DNA of 28,394 bases from Streptomyces sp. NBS 14/10 (GTDB taxonomy: Bacteria; Actinomycetota; Actinomycetes; Streptomycetales; Streptomycetaceae), in contig NZ_NCSM01000026.1 of NCBI RefSeq assembly GCF_002224125.1, positions 1 to 28,394 on the forward strand, given 5' to 3'. This document shows, one piece after another, positions 1 to 7,184 of the stretch. The notes beneath the pieces are model-generated. The model searched no databases. It saw only the letters and a list, made by a program, of their open reading frames with translations, and had not been told where the DNA came from. Position 1 is the stretch's first letter. The number at the start of each line of letters is the position of its first letter. A program made the position numbers and the translations under genes.

Positions 1-339
1 CCGTTCGTCGCGCTCGCGCACCCAGTCGAGCGCACCGCTGGGCTGACCGGCTTGGCCACTGCGCGGCAGCAGCTGCGGCGGAGCGCAGCGGAGCCAGCCG
101 TAAGCTCAGCCATCCACCGGGCCGAGGAATCGGGACAACGGGCCAGCCGCCCCCCTTCCCCCTTCTCGCTGGCGCTTTGGACCCGGAGGGTCCGAGACGA
201 AACCCGCACCCGCCCGAGCCGAATGCCGCGAGACGGCGCACAGGCGCAGGCGACGCGCAGCGAAGCCGACGCGCAGCGAAGCGGAGCGCACCCACTCGCA
301 ACGCGGAGCGCAGCGAAGCCCACCGCGCACGCTGAGACG
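1..339. other. Repeat-rich left-edge region, no convincing gene
   Basis: I find no coding region I can defend here. Frame 1 on the plus strand is open from the window edge to 576, but its product is Arg/Ala/Ser-rich low complexity and runs antisense into the lipoprotein gene. On the minus strand the last ~60 bases could encode the piece SGALDWVRERDE of a gene continuing leftward. That frame is closed by a stop at 106-108, and the only start codon I see downstream of it is a GTG at 19-21, so a truncated gene cannot be confirmed. The region holds several copies of a GGAGCGCAGCG(A/G)AGCC-like element (79-94, 304-319 and related units at 251-282). It also holds a small hairpin, GGACCC-gga-GGGTCC, at 179-193. 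Confidence 0.5.
251..282. repeat. Two exact 16-bp direct repeats
   Basis: The 16-mer CGACGCGCAGCGAAGC occurs twice head to tail (251-266 and 267-282). Related GCGCAGCG(A/G)AGC units lie at about 79-94 and 304-319, so this looks like a locally amplified intergenic element. Function unknown. Confidence 0.8.
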
Positions 340-981
340 TCATCGAATGTGGGTCAGGGCAGTGGCGGCGACCGACGCCCCCGCGGGACACGTTCCATCC
401 TGCGCCACCCCGCGGTCCGGAATGGTCGTGGTGCCGACCAAGTGGTCTGTGTCGCGCAGTGCGACGAAGATGAAGCAGATCCTCTGGAATTCGGCCTGCA
501 CGGCCTGGTGCTGCCCCACCGGCACCTGCGTGACGCGCCCGTTCTTGGTCATGGTCTTCGCGTAGGACAGTGGTAGATCCAGTGCGAGGCTGACGTTCTG
601 GCCCGCCAACTTCCACGCGCACGTTGCCCCGTGCTTGCCGGACTCCTGTTTCCCCTCGCCACTGATTCTGAGGGCGGCGAGGTCGTGCCTGTCGAGGGCG
701 AGGCACGGCCGCGATGCCAACTGCGCCTGGGTGTACTTGCTCGGCTGCGCTGCGGCTGAGGGCGCGGCGGAGGGCGAGGCGGAGGACGAGGGCGCGGCGG
801 AGGCGGAGACGGAGTACGAGGCGGAAGACGAGGATGTCGGCCGGGGGGACGATGGCTGCGACGCGTCCTGCCCGCTCGAACACCCGGCGCTGAGCATGCT
901 TACGGCAAGTACAACCACAAGGCCGCCTGTTCGGCGGGAGCGCCCGCCCCGGGAACGCTGATCGAGATCGAATCGCGGCAT
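340..981 (-). CDS. Probable DUF3558-like secreted lipoprotein
   Basis: Predicted 213-aa exported lipoprotein. The N-terminus has Arg residues, a hydrophobic stretch (GGLVVVLAVSML) and a lipobox LSAGC, so the mature protein should be lipid-anchored at the Cys on the outer face of the membrane. A long Ser/Ala/Pro linker follows. The C-terminal globular part has three Cys (PCLAL, GATCAWK, DGTCPAG) plus one in QRICFIF, and resembles the DUF3558 family common in actinobacteria. That assignment is from pattern memory and is moderate. I chose the ATG at 981 because it places a normal signal peptide directly at the start; an in-frame start at 1101 would add 40 residues partly encoded by the 11-bp repeat array. 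No good ribosome-binding site is visible. The role is unknown; DUF3558 proteins are often surface-exposed with no known enzyme activity. Confidence 0.7.
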   Translation of the reverse strand: MPRFDLDQRSRGGRSRRTGGLVVVLAVSMLSAGCSSGQDASQPSSPRPTSSSSASYSVSASAAPSSSASPSAAPSAAAQPSKYTQAQLASRPCLALDRHDLAALRISGEGKQESGKHGATCAWKLAGQNVSLALDLPLSYAKTMTKNGRVTQVPVGQHQAVQAEFQRICFIFVALRDTDHLVGTTTIPDRGVAQDGTCPAGASVAATALTHIR

Positions 982-1072
982 ATCGGGACGGTAGTGGCGC
1001 CGTGCAGGGACCGGTCCCGGCGGTGACTGCCCGGGCCGGATTGGCCTCGTAACGCCGGCGTAGGCCGCCGCT

Positions 1073-1127
1073 TGGCCAACCCCTGGCCAACCCCTGGCCA
1101 ACCCGTGGCCAACCCCTGGCCAACCCC
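1073..1127. repeat. Five tandem copies of an 11-bp repeat
   Basis: Five head-to-tail copies of TGGCCAACCCC (1073-1083, 1084-1094, 1095-1105, 1106-1116, 1117-1127); the third ends CCCG instead of CCCC. Each unit contains the palindrome TGGCCA. The array lies between the FBP gene and the lipoprotein gene, about 90 bp upstream of the lipoprotein start. It could be a regulator-binding array with one site per helical turn or a slippage product. Confidence 0.9.
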
Positions 1128-1173
1128 ACCTCTAAGCACGCCGCAGACTTTCCGCAGGCCCGGGTCCATATAG

Positions 1174-1665
1174 TCAACCAGTCACCTTGGCGAAGAACTC
1201 CGCGACGTTCGAGACAGTCCGCGCGACCTTCTCCTCCAGCGTGAGCGATTCCTGGATCCGCCCGTCCGCGCCCGCGTCCTTCTTGCCCCGTACGTACAGC
1301 GAGCAGGCGAGGTCGCTGCACATGTACGTGCCGACCGAGTTGCCCTGCTGTCCGGCCTGCCGGGCCTTCGGGGCGACCATCAGGGAGACGCCGCCCGTGT
1401 GGGAGGTCAGGCATATCGAGCACATGCCGCGCCGGATCTGCCAGGACGCGGGGCTGGGGCAGCGCAGCTGGAGGCCTTTGGGGCTGCCGTCCAGGATGGC
1501 GACGAGGTAGGCGCGTTCGGAGGCCTGGGGGTCTCGCCAGCCGAGGAAGTCCAGGTCGTCCCAGGGGCGGTCGGCCAGGTCGCGGGGGATGGAGAGGCGT
1601 TTGGCCTCGCCCTTGGTGCAGTTCACGAACGCGGTACGGATCTCTTGCTCGGTCAGTGGCTTCAT
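1174..1665 (-). CDS. FBP (EF-G-binding, FusB-like) zinc-finger protein
   Basis: 163-aa cytoplasmic protein of the FBP family (elongation factor G-binding; FusB/FusC relatives). Known members bind EF-G on the ribosome, and the Firmicute versions give fusidic acid resistance. The N-terminal part starts MKPLTEQEIRTAFVNCT. The C-terminal half carries the treble-clef zinc site: MCSICLTSHTGG supplies CxxC and MCSDLACSLY supplies a second pair (CxxxxC), followed by the basic segment VRGKK. The ATG at 1665 is preferred because the N-terminal motif begins there; the frame continues upstream through the operator and is not credible. The gene is divergent from the TetR regulator, with 71 bp between start codons, and the shared region carries a perfect inverted repeat, so it is probably repressed by that regulator. 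Whether it mediates drug resistance or ribosome recycling in this organism is inference. Confidence 0.85.
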   Translation of the reverse strand: MKPLTEQEIRTAFVNCTKGEAKRLSIPRDLADRPWDDLDFLGWRDPQASERAYLVAILDGSPKGLQLRCPSPASWQIRRGMCSICLTSHTGGVSLMVAPKARQAGQQGNSVGTYMCSDLACSLYVRGKKDAGADGRIQESLTLEEKVARTVSNVAEFFAKVTG

Positions 1666-1672
1666 GAGAGCC

Positions 1673-1701
1673 AAGCTAATTTGCCTAAGAGTCCTAGGCA
1701 A
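1673..1701 (-). promoter_or_regulatory. Candidate promoter of the FBP gene
   Basis: On the minus strand TTGCCT (1701-1696), 17-bp spacer, TAGCTT (1678-1673). It overlaps the plus-strand promoter and the operator, so one bound repressor could block both. The -10 is a moderate match. The start codon at 1665 would lie only 1-2 nt past the expected transcription start, so the mRNA would be nearly leaderless. Confidence 0.45.
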
Positions 1702-1705
1702 ATTA
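1677..1705. promoter_or_regulatory. Perfect inverted repeat, probable TetR operator
   Basis: TAATTTGCCTA (1677-1687), 7-bp spacer AGAGTCC, then its exact reverse complement TAGGCAAATTA (1695-1705). It lies in the 71-bp region between FBP and tetR and overlaps candidate -35 elements on both strands. The size and symmetry fit a TetR dimer site. Binding by the neighbouring TetR is inferred from position. Confidence 0.8.
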
Positions 1706-1709
1706 ATAA
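1681..1709 (+). promoter_or_regulatory. Candidate promoter of the tetR-SGNH unit
   Basis: TTGCCT (-35, 1681-1686), 17-bp spacer, TAATAA (-10, 1704-1709). The expected start near 1716 leaves a ~21-nt leader containing the purine-rich AAGGGAAGGG ahead of the ATG at 1737. The -35 lies inside the inverted repeat, which suggests autorepression. Confidence 0.6.
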
Positions 1710-1736
1710 TACGTTCTGTCGAGTGAAGGGAAGGGT

Positions 1737-2306
1737 ATGGCAAACGAAGTACTCACCATGGAGCGTCTGATCCAGGCGGGCGCGGAGCTCGCCGACGAGG
1801 CCGGATTCGAACAGGTGACCGTTTCGGAGCTCGCCCGGAGGCTCGACGTCAAGGTCGCGAGCCTGTACTCGCGGCTGAAGACCTCCCAGGACCTCAAGAC
1901 CGGGATCGCCCTGCTCGCCCTGGAAGAACTCGCCGACCGCGTCGCCGCCGCCCTGGCCGGACGGGCCGGCAAGGACGCCCTGGCCGCCTCCGCCAACGTC
2001 TACCGCGACTACGCCCGCGAGCACCCCGGCCGCTACGCCGCCACCCAGCTCAGGCTCGATTCCAAGACGGCGGCCGCCAGCGCGGGCGTCAGGCACGCGC
2101 AGATGACGCGGGCCATCCTGCGCGGCTACGAGCTGACGGAGCCGGACCAGACGCATGCGGTCCGGCTGCTGGGCAGCGTCTTCCACGGCTACGTCAGCCT
2201 GGAGCTGGGGGGCGGCTTCAGCCACAGCGCCCCCGACACCGAGGAGACCTGGTCGCGGATCCTGGACGCGCTCGACGCCCTGCTGCGGCACTGGCCCGCG
2301 CCCTGA
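1737..2306 (+). CDS. TetR-family transcriptional repressor
   Basis: 189-aa one-component regulator. Residues ~8-55 form the DNA-binding domain (ERLIQAGAELADEAGFEQVTVSELARRLDVKVASLYSRLKT in segments), with the TetR signature of a helix-turn-helix followed by LYxxLKTxxDL. The remaining ~130 residues are the ligand-binding/dimer domain and resemble the WHG-type C-terminal domain. The start is supported by an AAGGGAAGGG purine run just upstream. The gene is divergent from FBP and 50 bp upstream of the SGNH esterase on the same strand. Together with the perfect inverted repeat in its promoter this suggests autoregulation and control of both neighbours. The ligand cannot be deduced. Confidence 0.92.
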   Translation: MANEVLTMERLIQAGAELADEAGFEQVTVSELARRLDVKVASLYSRLKTSQDLKTGIALLALEELADRVAAALAGRAGKDALAASANVYRDYAREHPGRYAATQLRLDSKTAAASAGVRHAQMTRAILRGYELTEPDQTHAVRLLGSVFHGYVSLELGGGFSHSAPDTEETWSRILDALDALLRHWPAP

Positions 2307-2356
2307 CCAGCCAGAATCCACGTACTGAGAGCAACAGAGAGCGACAGGTCGAGACG

Positions 2357-3616
2357 ATGCACACCACCGACCACGGCTGGATCAGCACACCCGTCACCGC
2401 CGACCTGCTGCGCGGCGCCCTCGACCTGGAGCGCACCGCGCACGGGCTGCTGCCGCACCGGCTGCCCGCCCGGGCCCGTGCCCAGTGTGCCGACGGGCAG
2501 CTCGCCATGGTGGAGTCCCAGCCCTCCGGCGTGCGGCTGGTCTTCCGGACCGAGGCCACCGCCGTGGAACTGGACACGCTGCCCACCAAGCGGATCTACG
2601 TGGGCGCCCCGCCCCGGCCGGAAGGCGTGTACGACCTGCTGGTCGACGGCCGTCTGGCCGGGCAGGCCAGTGTGGCCGGCGGCAACACCCTGACCATCGA
2701 CATGGCCACCGGGGCCACCGAGCACCGGCCCGGCCCGGTCGGCACGCTCCGGTTCACCGGACTGCCCGACGGCGTCAAGGACGTCGAGATCTGGCTGCCG
2801 CACAAGGAGACCACCGAACTGGTCGCTCTGCGCACCGACGCCCCCGTCGAGCCCGCACCGGACCGGGGCCGGAAAGTGTGGCTGCATCACGGCAGTTCGA
2901 TCAGCCACGGCTCCGATGCCGCGAGCCCCAGCACCACCTGGCCCGCGCTCGCCGCCTCCCTCGGCGGCGTGGAACTGATCAACCTGGGTCTGGGCGGCAG
3001 CGCCCTGCTCGACCCGTTCACCGCCCGCGCCCTGCGGGACACCCCCGCGGACCTCATCAGCGTCAAGATAGGCATCAATCTGGTCAACGCCGATCTGATG
3101 CGGCTGCGCGCCTTCACCCCCGCCGTCCACGGCTTCCTCGACACCATCCGCGACGGCCACCCCACCGCACCGCTGCTGGTCGTCTCGCCGATCCTGTGCC
3201 CCATCCACGAGGACACGCCCGGCCCCACCTTCATGGACTTCACCGAACTCGGCGCCGGACGGCTGCGGTTCCGGGCCGCGGGCGATCCGGAGGAGCGGGC
3301 GAGCGGGAAGTTGACCTTGGGCGTCATCCGGGACGAGCTGGCCGGGGTGGTGGCGCAGCGGGCGGTCGAGGACCCGAATCTGTACTACCTCGACGGCCGT
3401 GACCTCTACGGCCGGGCCGACGCCGCCGAACTGCCGCTGCCCGACGAACTCCACCCGGACGCCGCCACCCACCGGCGTATGGGCGAGCGTTTCGCCGAAC
3501 TGGCCTTCACCGCCGACGGCCCCTTCGCGCGCCGCGCCGCTCTCACGGACGGCGGCGCTCTCACGGACGGCGGCGCTCTCACGGACCGCGGCGCTCTCAC
3601 GGACCGCGGCGCCTGA
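2357..3616 (+). CDS. SGNH/GDSL-family hydrolase
   Basis: 419-aa putative esterase or lipase. The N-terminal ~170 residues look like a beta-rich domain and the catalytic SGNH domain follows. Block I is H-H-G-S-S-I-S-H-G at 177-185: Ser181 aligns with the nucleophile of GDS, while the usual Asp is Ser180. Block II is NLGLGGSA, block III GINLVN, and block V D363-E-L-H366, the DxxH catalytic pair. I see no signal peptide, so it is probably cytoplasmic. The C-terminus ends in four 6-residue repeats (ALTDGG / ALTDRG) encoded by near-identical 18-bp units. It follows tetR by 50 bp and probably shares its transcript. The substrate is unknown; acyl or acetyl ester or carbohydrate deacetylation are possible. 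Confidence 0.88.
   Translation: MHTTDHGWISTPVTADLLRGALDLERTAHGLLPHRLPARARAQCADGQLAMVESQPSGVRLVFRTEATAVELDTLPTKRIYVGAPPRPEGVYDLLVDGRLAGQASVAGGNTLTIDMATGATEHRPGPVGTLRFTGLPDGVKDVEIWLPHKETTELVALRTDAPVEPAPDRGRKVWLHHGSSISHGSDAASPSTTWPALAASLGGVELINLGLGGSALLDPFTARALRDTPADLISVKIGINLVNADLMRLRAFTPAVHGFLDTIRDGHPTAPLLVVSPILCPIHEDTPGPTFMDFTELGAGRLRFRAAGDPEERASGKLTLGVIRDELAGVVAQRAVEDPNLYYLDGRDLYGRADAAELPLPDELHPDAATHRRMGERFAELAFTADGPFARRAALTDGGALTDGGALTDRGALTDRGA
3539..3610. repeat. Four 18-bp in-frame repeats at the SGNH gene 3' end
   Basis: Units GCTCTCACGGAC(G/C)GCGGC at 3539, 3557, 3575 and 3593 encode ALTDGG, ALTDGG, ALTDRG, ALTDRG. The first two and the last two are identical pairs, which points to recent duplication. 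They add a tail after the hydrolase fold. Confidence 0.92.
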
Positions 3617-3618
3617 GC

Positions 3619-3648
3619 CGGCTCAACCCGCCGCGGCTCAACCCGCCC
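3619..3648. repeat. 15-bp direct repeat across the permease stop codon
   Basis: CGGCTCAACCCGCCG (3619-3633) and CGGCTCAACCCGCCC (3634-3648). The minus-strand stop TGA (3638-3640) lies in the second copy, and the first copy carries an in-frame second TGA. A 10-bp palindrome GAGCCGGCTC sits at 3615-3624 in the 21-bp gap between the converging genes. Confidence 0.8.
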
Positions 3649-6310
3649 CGGCACGCACCGCCTTGGCGAGTGCCACCCGGGCCGGCAGCACGCTCGCCGC
3701 GAGCGCCAGCACCAGGCAGCCCGCCACCGCCGCCGCGACGGGCGCGGCGGGCACGATCAGCCGGACCGGGACGCCGAAGGTGCCGGTGAGGCCGGCGCGG
3801 ACGCCGAGCAGGGACGGGAGAGCGGTCAGGGCGCCGAGGACGGAGCCGAGGGCGACCACGAAGGTGGTCTCCGCCGCGACGGTCCACAGGACTTGCCGGA
3901 GCGTCGCGCCGGACAGGCGCAGCAGGCGCAGATCGCGCAGCCGGTCGGCGGTGGACATCAGGAGGGTGTTGGCGACGGCCACGCCCGTGCACCCCGCCGA
4001 CATGGCGACCAGCAGCAGGGTGAAGACCTCGACCAGACGGTCCTCCTCGGCGTCCGCGCGGCGCGCGTAGTCGGCCACGCTCACCTCCTCGGCCCCGAGC
4101 CCCCGGAGCGCGGCGGACGACGTGGCCGGGCCGGTGCGGTAGACGACGTCGGTGAGGGCGGAGGGGTCGTGGGCGCGGACCGTGGCCCTGGGGAGCAGCG
4201 CGGTGTACGGGGTGGGGGCCGTACGGTCGGCGAGGACCGCCACGATCCGCAGCCTCTCGGTGCGGCCGTCCTCGAAGGTGACCTCGGCGGTGGTGACCTC
4301 GGTGGAGGTGACCTCGGCGGTGGTGACCTCGGCGGAGGTGACCTCGGCCGTGGTGTGTCCGCCCAGCGTGGTCAGCGCCGACTCGGTCACGGCCACCGTC
4401 CCGGGGCCGCGCAGCCGGGCGAGCGATCCGGAGACGGTCCGCAGCCGGTGATGGACGTCGGCGAAGGCGCCGGGGTCGATGCCCGCGGCCTCCATGGGGG
4501 TCTTCGCCGCGCCTCCGTAGACGGTCGTGGCCAGCAGCCCCGTCCCCGGGACGGATCCGGCGGCGGCGTCGGACAGCCCCGGGGTGCCGTCGCGGGCGAC
4601 GACGGCGGCCTCGGCCCGTACGGAGGCGGTGTCGCGGGTGGCGTAGGAGTGCACGGAGGTCTGGGTGTTGCCCGTGATCAGGACGACGAAGCCGACGGTG
4701 GCCAGGACCGGGGCGGTGGTCGACGCCGTACGCCGCACCGCCGTCAGCATCCCCTCGCTCACCAGCATGCCGCCTGCGCCACGCCCGCGGACGAGGGGCC
4801 AGGAGACGGCCCGTACGAGGGGCGGGACCACGGCGGGGACGAGCAGGGTCACGCCGGTGATCAGCCCGACGGCCGTGCACAGGGCGAGGGTGGTCATATC
4901 GGTCGGGTCGGCGAAGCCGGTCCCGGCCGCGGCCGCGCAGCCCAGGGCGGTGAAGGCGATACCGGTCAGCGCGCGGGCGCGGGTCATCGGGCGGTCGTCC
5001 GCGGCGGCCTCGCGCAGCGCCTCCAGCGGACCGGTCCTGGCGGCCCGGCGGGAGGCGGACCAGACGGCGGTCAGCGCGACGGCCAGACCGGCGGCGAACG
5101 TCGCGGCGAGCACCCACGCCTGACGGCGGACCGCGAAACCGGGCGGCAGGAAGCCCGCGTCGGTGAACACCGAGCCCAGCGCGGGGGCCAGCGCCGCGCC
5201 GAGCAGGGCCCCGGCGGCCGCGCCGGCCGCGCCGACGGCGAGCGCCTGCCCGTACAGCAGACGGCGCAGCTGGCGTCCGGTGGCGCCGACCGCGCGCAGC
5301 AGGCCGAGTTCGCGGCGGCCCCCGGCCACGCTGAAGGCGAACGTCGAGGCGACGACGAAGACCGTCGCGAAGGCCGACAGCGCGCCCATGGCGGTCAGCA
5401 CCTGGCCACCGATCCAGCGCGTCTTGGCGTCCTGTACGGGGGCCAGTTCGCTCCGCGCGGCGCCGTCGAGCACCGTGCCCGAGCCCGCGGCCGCCGAGTC
5501 CTTGGCCGCCGAGTCCTTGACCGCCGAGTCCTTGACCGCCGAGTCCTTGACCGCCGAGCGCGCCGCCGTCGCGACCGCGCCGGGGTCCGCGCCCCGCTCG
5601 GTCAGCAGGCCGATGACCCGCACCCCGCCGGACAGCTCGGCGGCGCGCTCGTCGGTCAGGTAGTAGCCGGGCCCGTCGACCGTGCCCGAGACGGTGAACC
5701 GCTCGGGCCCCGCCGCGGTCAGCAGCGTGATCCGCTCGCCCGGCCGGGCCCCGAGGGCGCGGTCGAGGGCCACCTCGTCGGACCGGTGCGGCGCGCGGCC
5801 CGCGGTGAGCCGGTACGGGGCGAGGGCCGCGCTGGACCAGCCGTGGCCCAGCCGGTCACCCTTCCGCTGCCCGGCGTCGCGTATGGGCTCGCCGTCCGCG
5901 ACCGCCTGCGCGTAGAAGGACCGGTCGGGCACCGCGCGCCGCACCCCGGGCACGGCGGCCAGCGCCCGCGTCAGCTCCTCCGTCTGCCGGGCGGACCAGG
6001 GGGCTCGCTCCAGGAACACCCCGTCGGGGCCGGTGCCGCCCTGGGCGCTCCGTACGAGCACGGGGGCGCCCGCGTACCGGCCGGGCACCCCGCCGTCCCC
6101 GGACAGCAGGATCAGCGCGCTCATGGTGAGGACCGCGACGCCCAGGCACAGGGCGGTGAACGAACCCGCGAAGGCCGTTCGGCGCGCCCGTACGGTGGCG
6201 ACGGCCAAGCCGAGCATGCCGCCGCCCCGGCGTCCCCTTCCGGCCCTCGTACCAGCCCTCCTACCGGCCCTCATGCCGCCGCGCGTACGGTCGCCGTTCC
6301 CCACCCTCAT
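3638..6310 (-). CDS. FtsX/MacB-like ABC transporter permease, two FtsX domains
   Basis: 890-aa integral membrane permease with the duplicated FtsX layout seen in actinobacterial MacB-type exporters. TM1 (FAGSFTALCLGVAVLTMSAL) is followed by an outside domain, an FtsX block beginning MGALSAFATVFVVASTFAFS with the coupling motif RRELGLLRAVGATGRQLRRL, a second outside domain, and a C-terminal FtsX block (LLLVAMSAGCTGVAVANTLL ... LRLLRLSGATLRQVLW). The ATG at 6310 overlaps the ATPase stop codon as ATGA, implying translational coupling. A later ATG at 6217 (MLGLAV) is an alternative that would drop an Arg/Gly-rich leader. Both outside domains contain 5-residue tandem repeats (AVKDS near residues 250-273; EVTTA-like near 653-678). 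It probably exports a peptide, lipid or drug, or moves lipoproteins. Confidence 0.9.
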   Translation of the reverse strand: MRVGNGDRTRGGMRAGRRAGTRAGRGRRGGGMLGLAVATVRARRTAFAGSFTALCLGVAVLTMSALILLSGDGGVPGRYAGAPVLVRSAQGGTGPDGVFLERAPWSARQTEELTRALAAVPGVRRAVPDRSFYAQAVADGEPIRDAGQRKGDRLGHGWSSAALAPYRLTAGRAPHRSDEVALDRALGARPGERITLLTAAGPERFTVSGTVDGPGYYLTDERAAELSGGVRVIGLLTERGADPGAVATAARSAVKDSAVKDSAVKDSAAKDSAAAGSGTVLDGAARSELAPVQDAKTRWIGGQVLTAMGALSAFATVFVVASTFAFSVAGGRRELGLLRAVGATGRQLRRLLYGQALAVGAAGAAAGALLGAALAPALGSVFTDAGFLPPGFAVRRQAWVLAATFAAGLAVALTAVWSASRRAARTGPLEALREAAADDRPMTRARALTGIAFTALGCAAAAGTGFADPTDMTTLALCTAVGLITGVTLLVPAVVPPLVRAVSWPLVRGRGAGGMLVSEGMLTAVRRTASTTAPVLATVGFVVLITGNTQTSVHSYATRDTASVRAEAAVVARDGTPGLSDAAAGSVPGTGLLATTVYGGAAKTPMEAAGIDPGAFADVHHRLRTVSGSLARLRGPGTVAVTESALTTLGGHTTAEVTSAEVTTAEVTSTEVTTAEVTFEDGRTERLRIVAVLADRTAPTPYTALLPRATVRAHDPSALTDVVYRTGPATSSAALRGLGAEEVSVADYARRADAEEDRLVEVFTLLLVAMSAGCTGVAVANTLLMSTADRLRDLRLLRLSGATLRQVLWTVAAETTFVVALGSVLGALTALPSLLGVRAGLTGTFGVPVRLIVPAAPVAAAVAGCLVLALAASVLPARVALAKAVRAGAG
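4278..4352. repeat. Five 15-bp in-frame repeats in the ABC permease
   Basis: Units GTGACCTCGGYGGWG-like start at 4278, 4293, 4308, 4323 and 4338; on the coding strand they give a repeating (T/S)(A/T)EVT pentapeptide. They lie in the second extracytoplasmic domain. Confidence 0.9.
5491..5558. repeat. Four and a half 15-bp repeats in the ABC permease
   Basis: CCGCCGAGTCCTTGG/A at 5491, 5506, 5521 and 5536 plus a partial unit at 5551; the last three full copies are identical. They encode A(V/A)KDS pentapeptides in the first extracytoplasmic domain. Confidence 0.92.
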
Positions 6311-7074
6311 GCCGCCGCCTCCAGCACCGACATCCGCGCGGCGATGGCCGCCGCCCCGGGCCGGTCCGCCAGCTCGTCGGCGACCCGCCCGTCGGCCAGG
6401 AAGACGACCCGGTCGGCCCACGCGGCAGCGGCCGGGTCATGGGTGACCATGACCAGCGTCTGCCGGTGGCGGTCGACCAGGCCGCGCAGCAGGCCGAGCA
6501 CGGCGCGTGAGGTGGTGATGTCCAGCGCGCCCGTCGGCTCGTCGGCGAAGAGCACCGCGGGGCGGCTGATCAGCGCCCGTGCGATGGCAACCCGCTGCTG
6601 CTGGCCGCCGGAGAGCCGGTCCGGGCGGTGTCCGGCGCGGTCGGCGAGGCCGACCTCGGCGAGCGCGGCGGCCACGTGGGCGGGGTCGGGGCGGTGGCCC
6701 GCAAGACGCAGCGGGAGGGCGACGTTCTGCTCGGCGGTGAGGGCGGAGACCAGGTTGAAGGACTGGAAGACGAAGCCGATCCGCTCCCGCCGCAGCAGGG
6801 TCAGGGCCGTCTCGTCCAGCTCCCCGGTCTCCGTGCCGCCGATGACGACGCGCCCCTCGGTCGGCCGGTCGAGCCCCGCCGCGCAGTGCAGCAGCGTGGA
6901 CTTGCCGGAGCCGGAGGGGCCCATCACGGCGGTCATGGTGCCCTCGGCGAAGTCGAGCGTGACCTGGTCGAGGGCGGTGACGGCCCGCTCCCCCGTCCCG
7001 TACCGCCGGGAGACGGCGCGCAGTTCTATGGGGTGAGGGACGGGGTGGGGCGAGGGTGTTGCGGTGGTGGGCAT
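6307..7074 (-). CDS. ABC transporter ATP-binding protein (MacB/LolD type)
   Basis: 255-aa cytoplasmic ATPase that energises the adjacent FtsX-type permease. Walker A is GPSGSGKST (52-60), the Q-loop VFQSFNL (Gln104), the signature LSGGQQQR (154-161) and Walker B AVLFADEPTGALD (from 173). The switch His is in VMVTHDP. The IGFVFQSFNLVSALTAEQNV segment is characteristic of MacB/LolD/FtsE-like ATPases. The stop overlaps the permease start by 4 nt. It is divergent from the sensor kinase gene with 110 bp between starts, which suggests that the two-component system controls this exporter. No clear Shine-Dalgarno sequence is visible before the ATG. Confidence 0.95.
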   Translation of the reverse strand: MPTTATPSPHPVPHPIELRAVSRRYGTGERAVTALDQVTLDFAEGTMTAVMGPSGSGKSTLLHCAAGLDRPTEGRVVIGGTETGELDETALTLLRRERIGFVFQSFNLVSALTAEQNVALPLRLAGHRPDPAHVAAALAEVGLADRAGHRPDRLSGGQQQRVAIARALISRPAVLFADEPTGALDITTSRAVLGLLRGLVDRHRQTLVMVTHDPAAAAWADRVVFLADGRVADELADRPGAAAIAARMSVLEAAA

Positions 7075-7172
7075 GGCGCCGAGTGAACCGGCGCGGGGCG
7101 GGGCGGCACACGGGTGGCCGGGCTAGTCCCGATACTCCATCTGGCACTACTGTCCGCGGCCCGCCGCGCGGC

Positions 7173-7178
7173 TACGGT
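7173..7178 (+). promoter_or_regulatory. Candidate -10 for a leaderless sensor-kinase mRNA
   Basis: TACGGT ends 6 nt before the GTG at 7185, so the expected +1 coincides with the G of the start codon. There is no convincing Shine-Dalgarno sequence. This would be a leaderless transcript; no good -35 is seen. Confidence 0.4.
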
Positions 7179-7184
7179 CGAGCG

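Noticed and set aside
52..576. Open frame on + at the left edge (174 aa)
   Set aside because: Arg/Ala/Ser-rich low complexity without recognisable domain; overlaps antisense the lipoprotein gene, which has a clear lipobox.
1073..1127. CRISPR-like array
   Set aside because: Units are 11 bp with no unique spacers and no cas genes nearby.
3893..7036. 1047-aa open frame on + antisense to the ABC permease and ATPase
   Set aside because: The minus strand carries unambiguous FtsX and ABC motifs; the + product is a Gly/Arg/Asp-rich shadow expected at this GC content.
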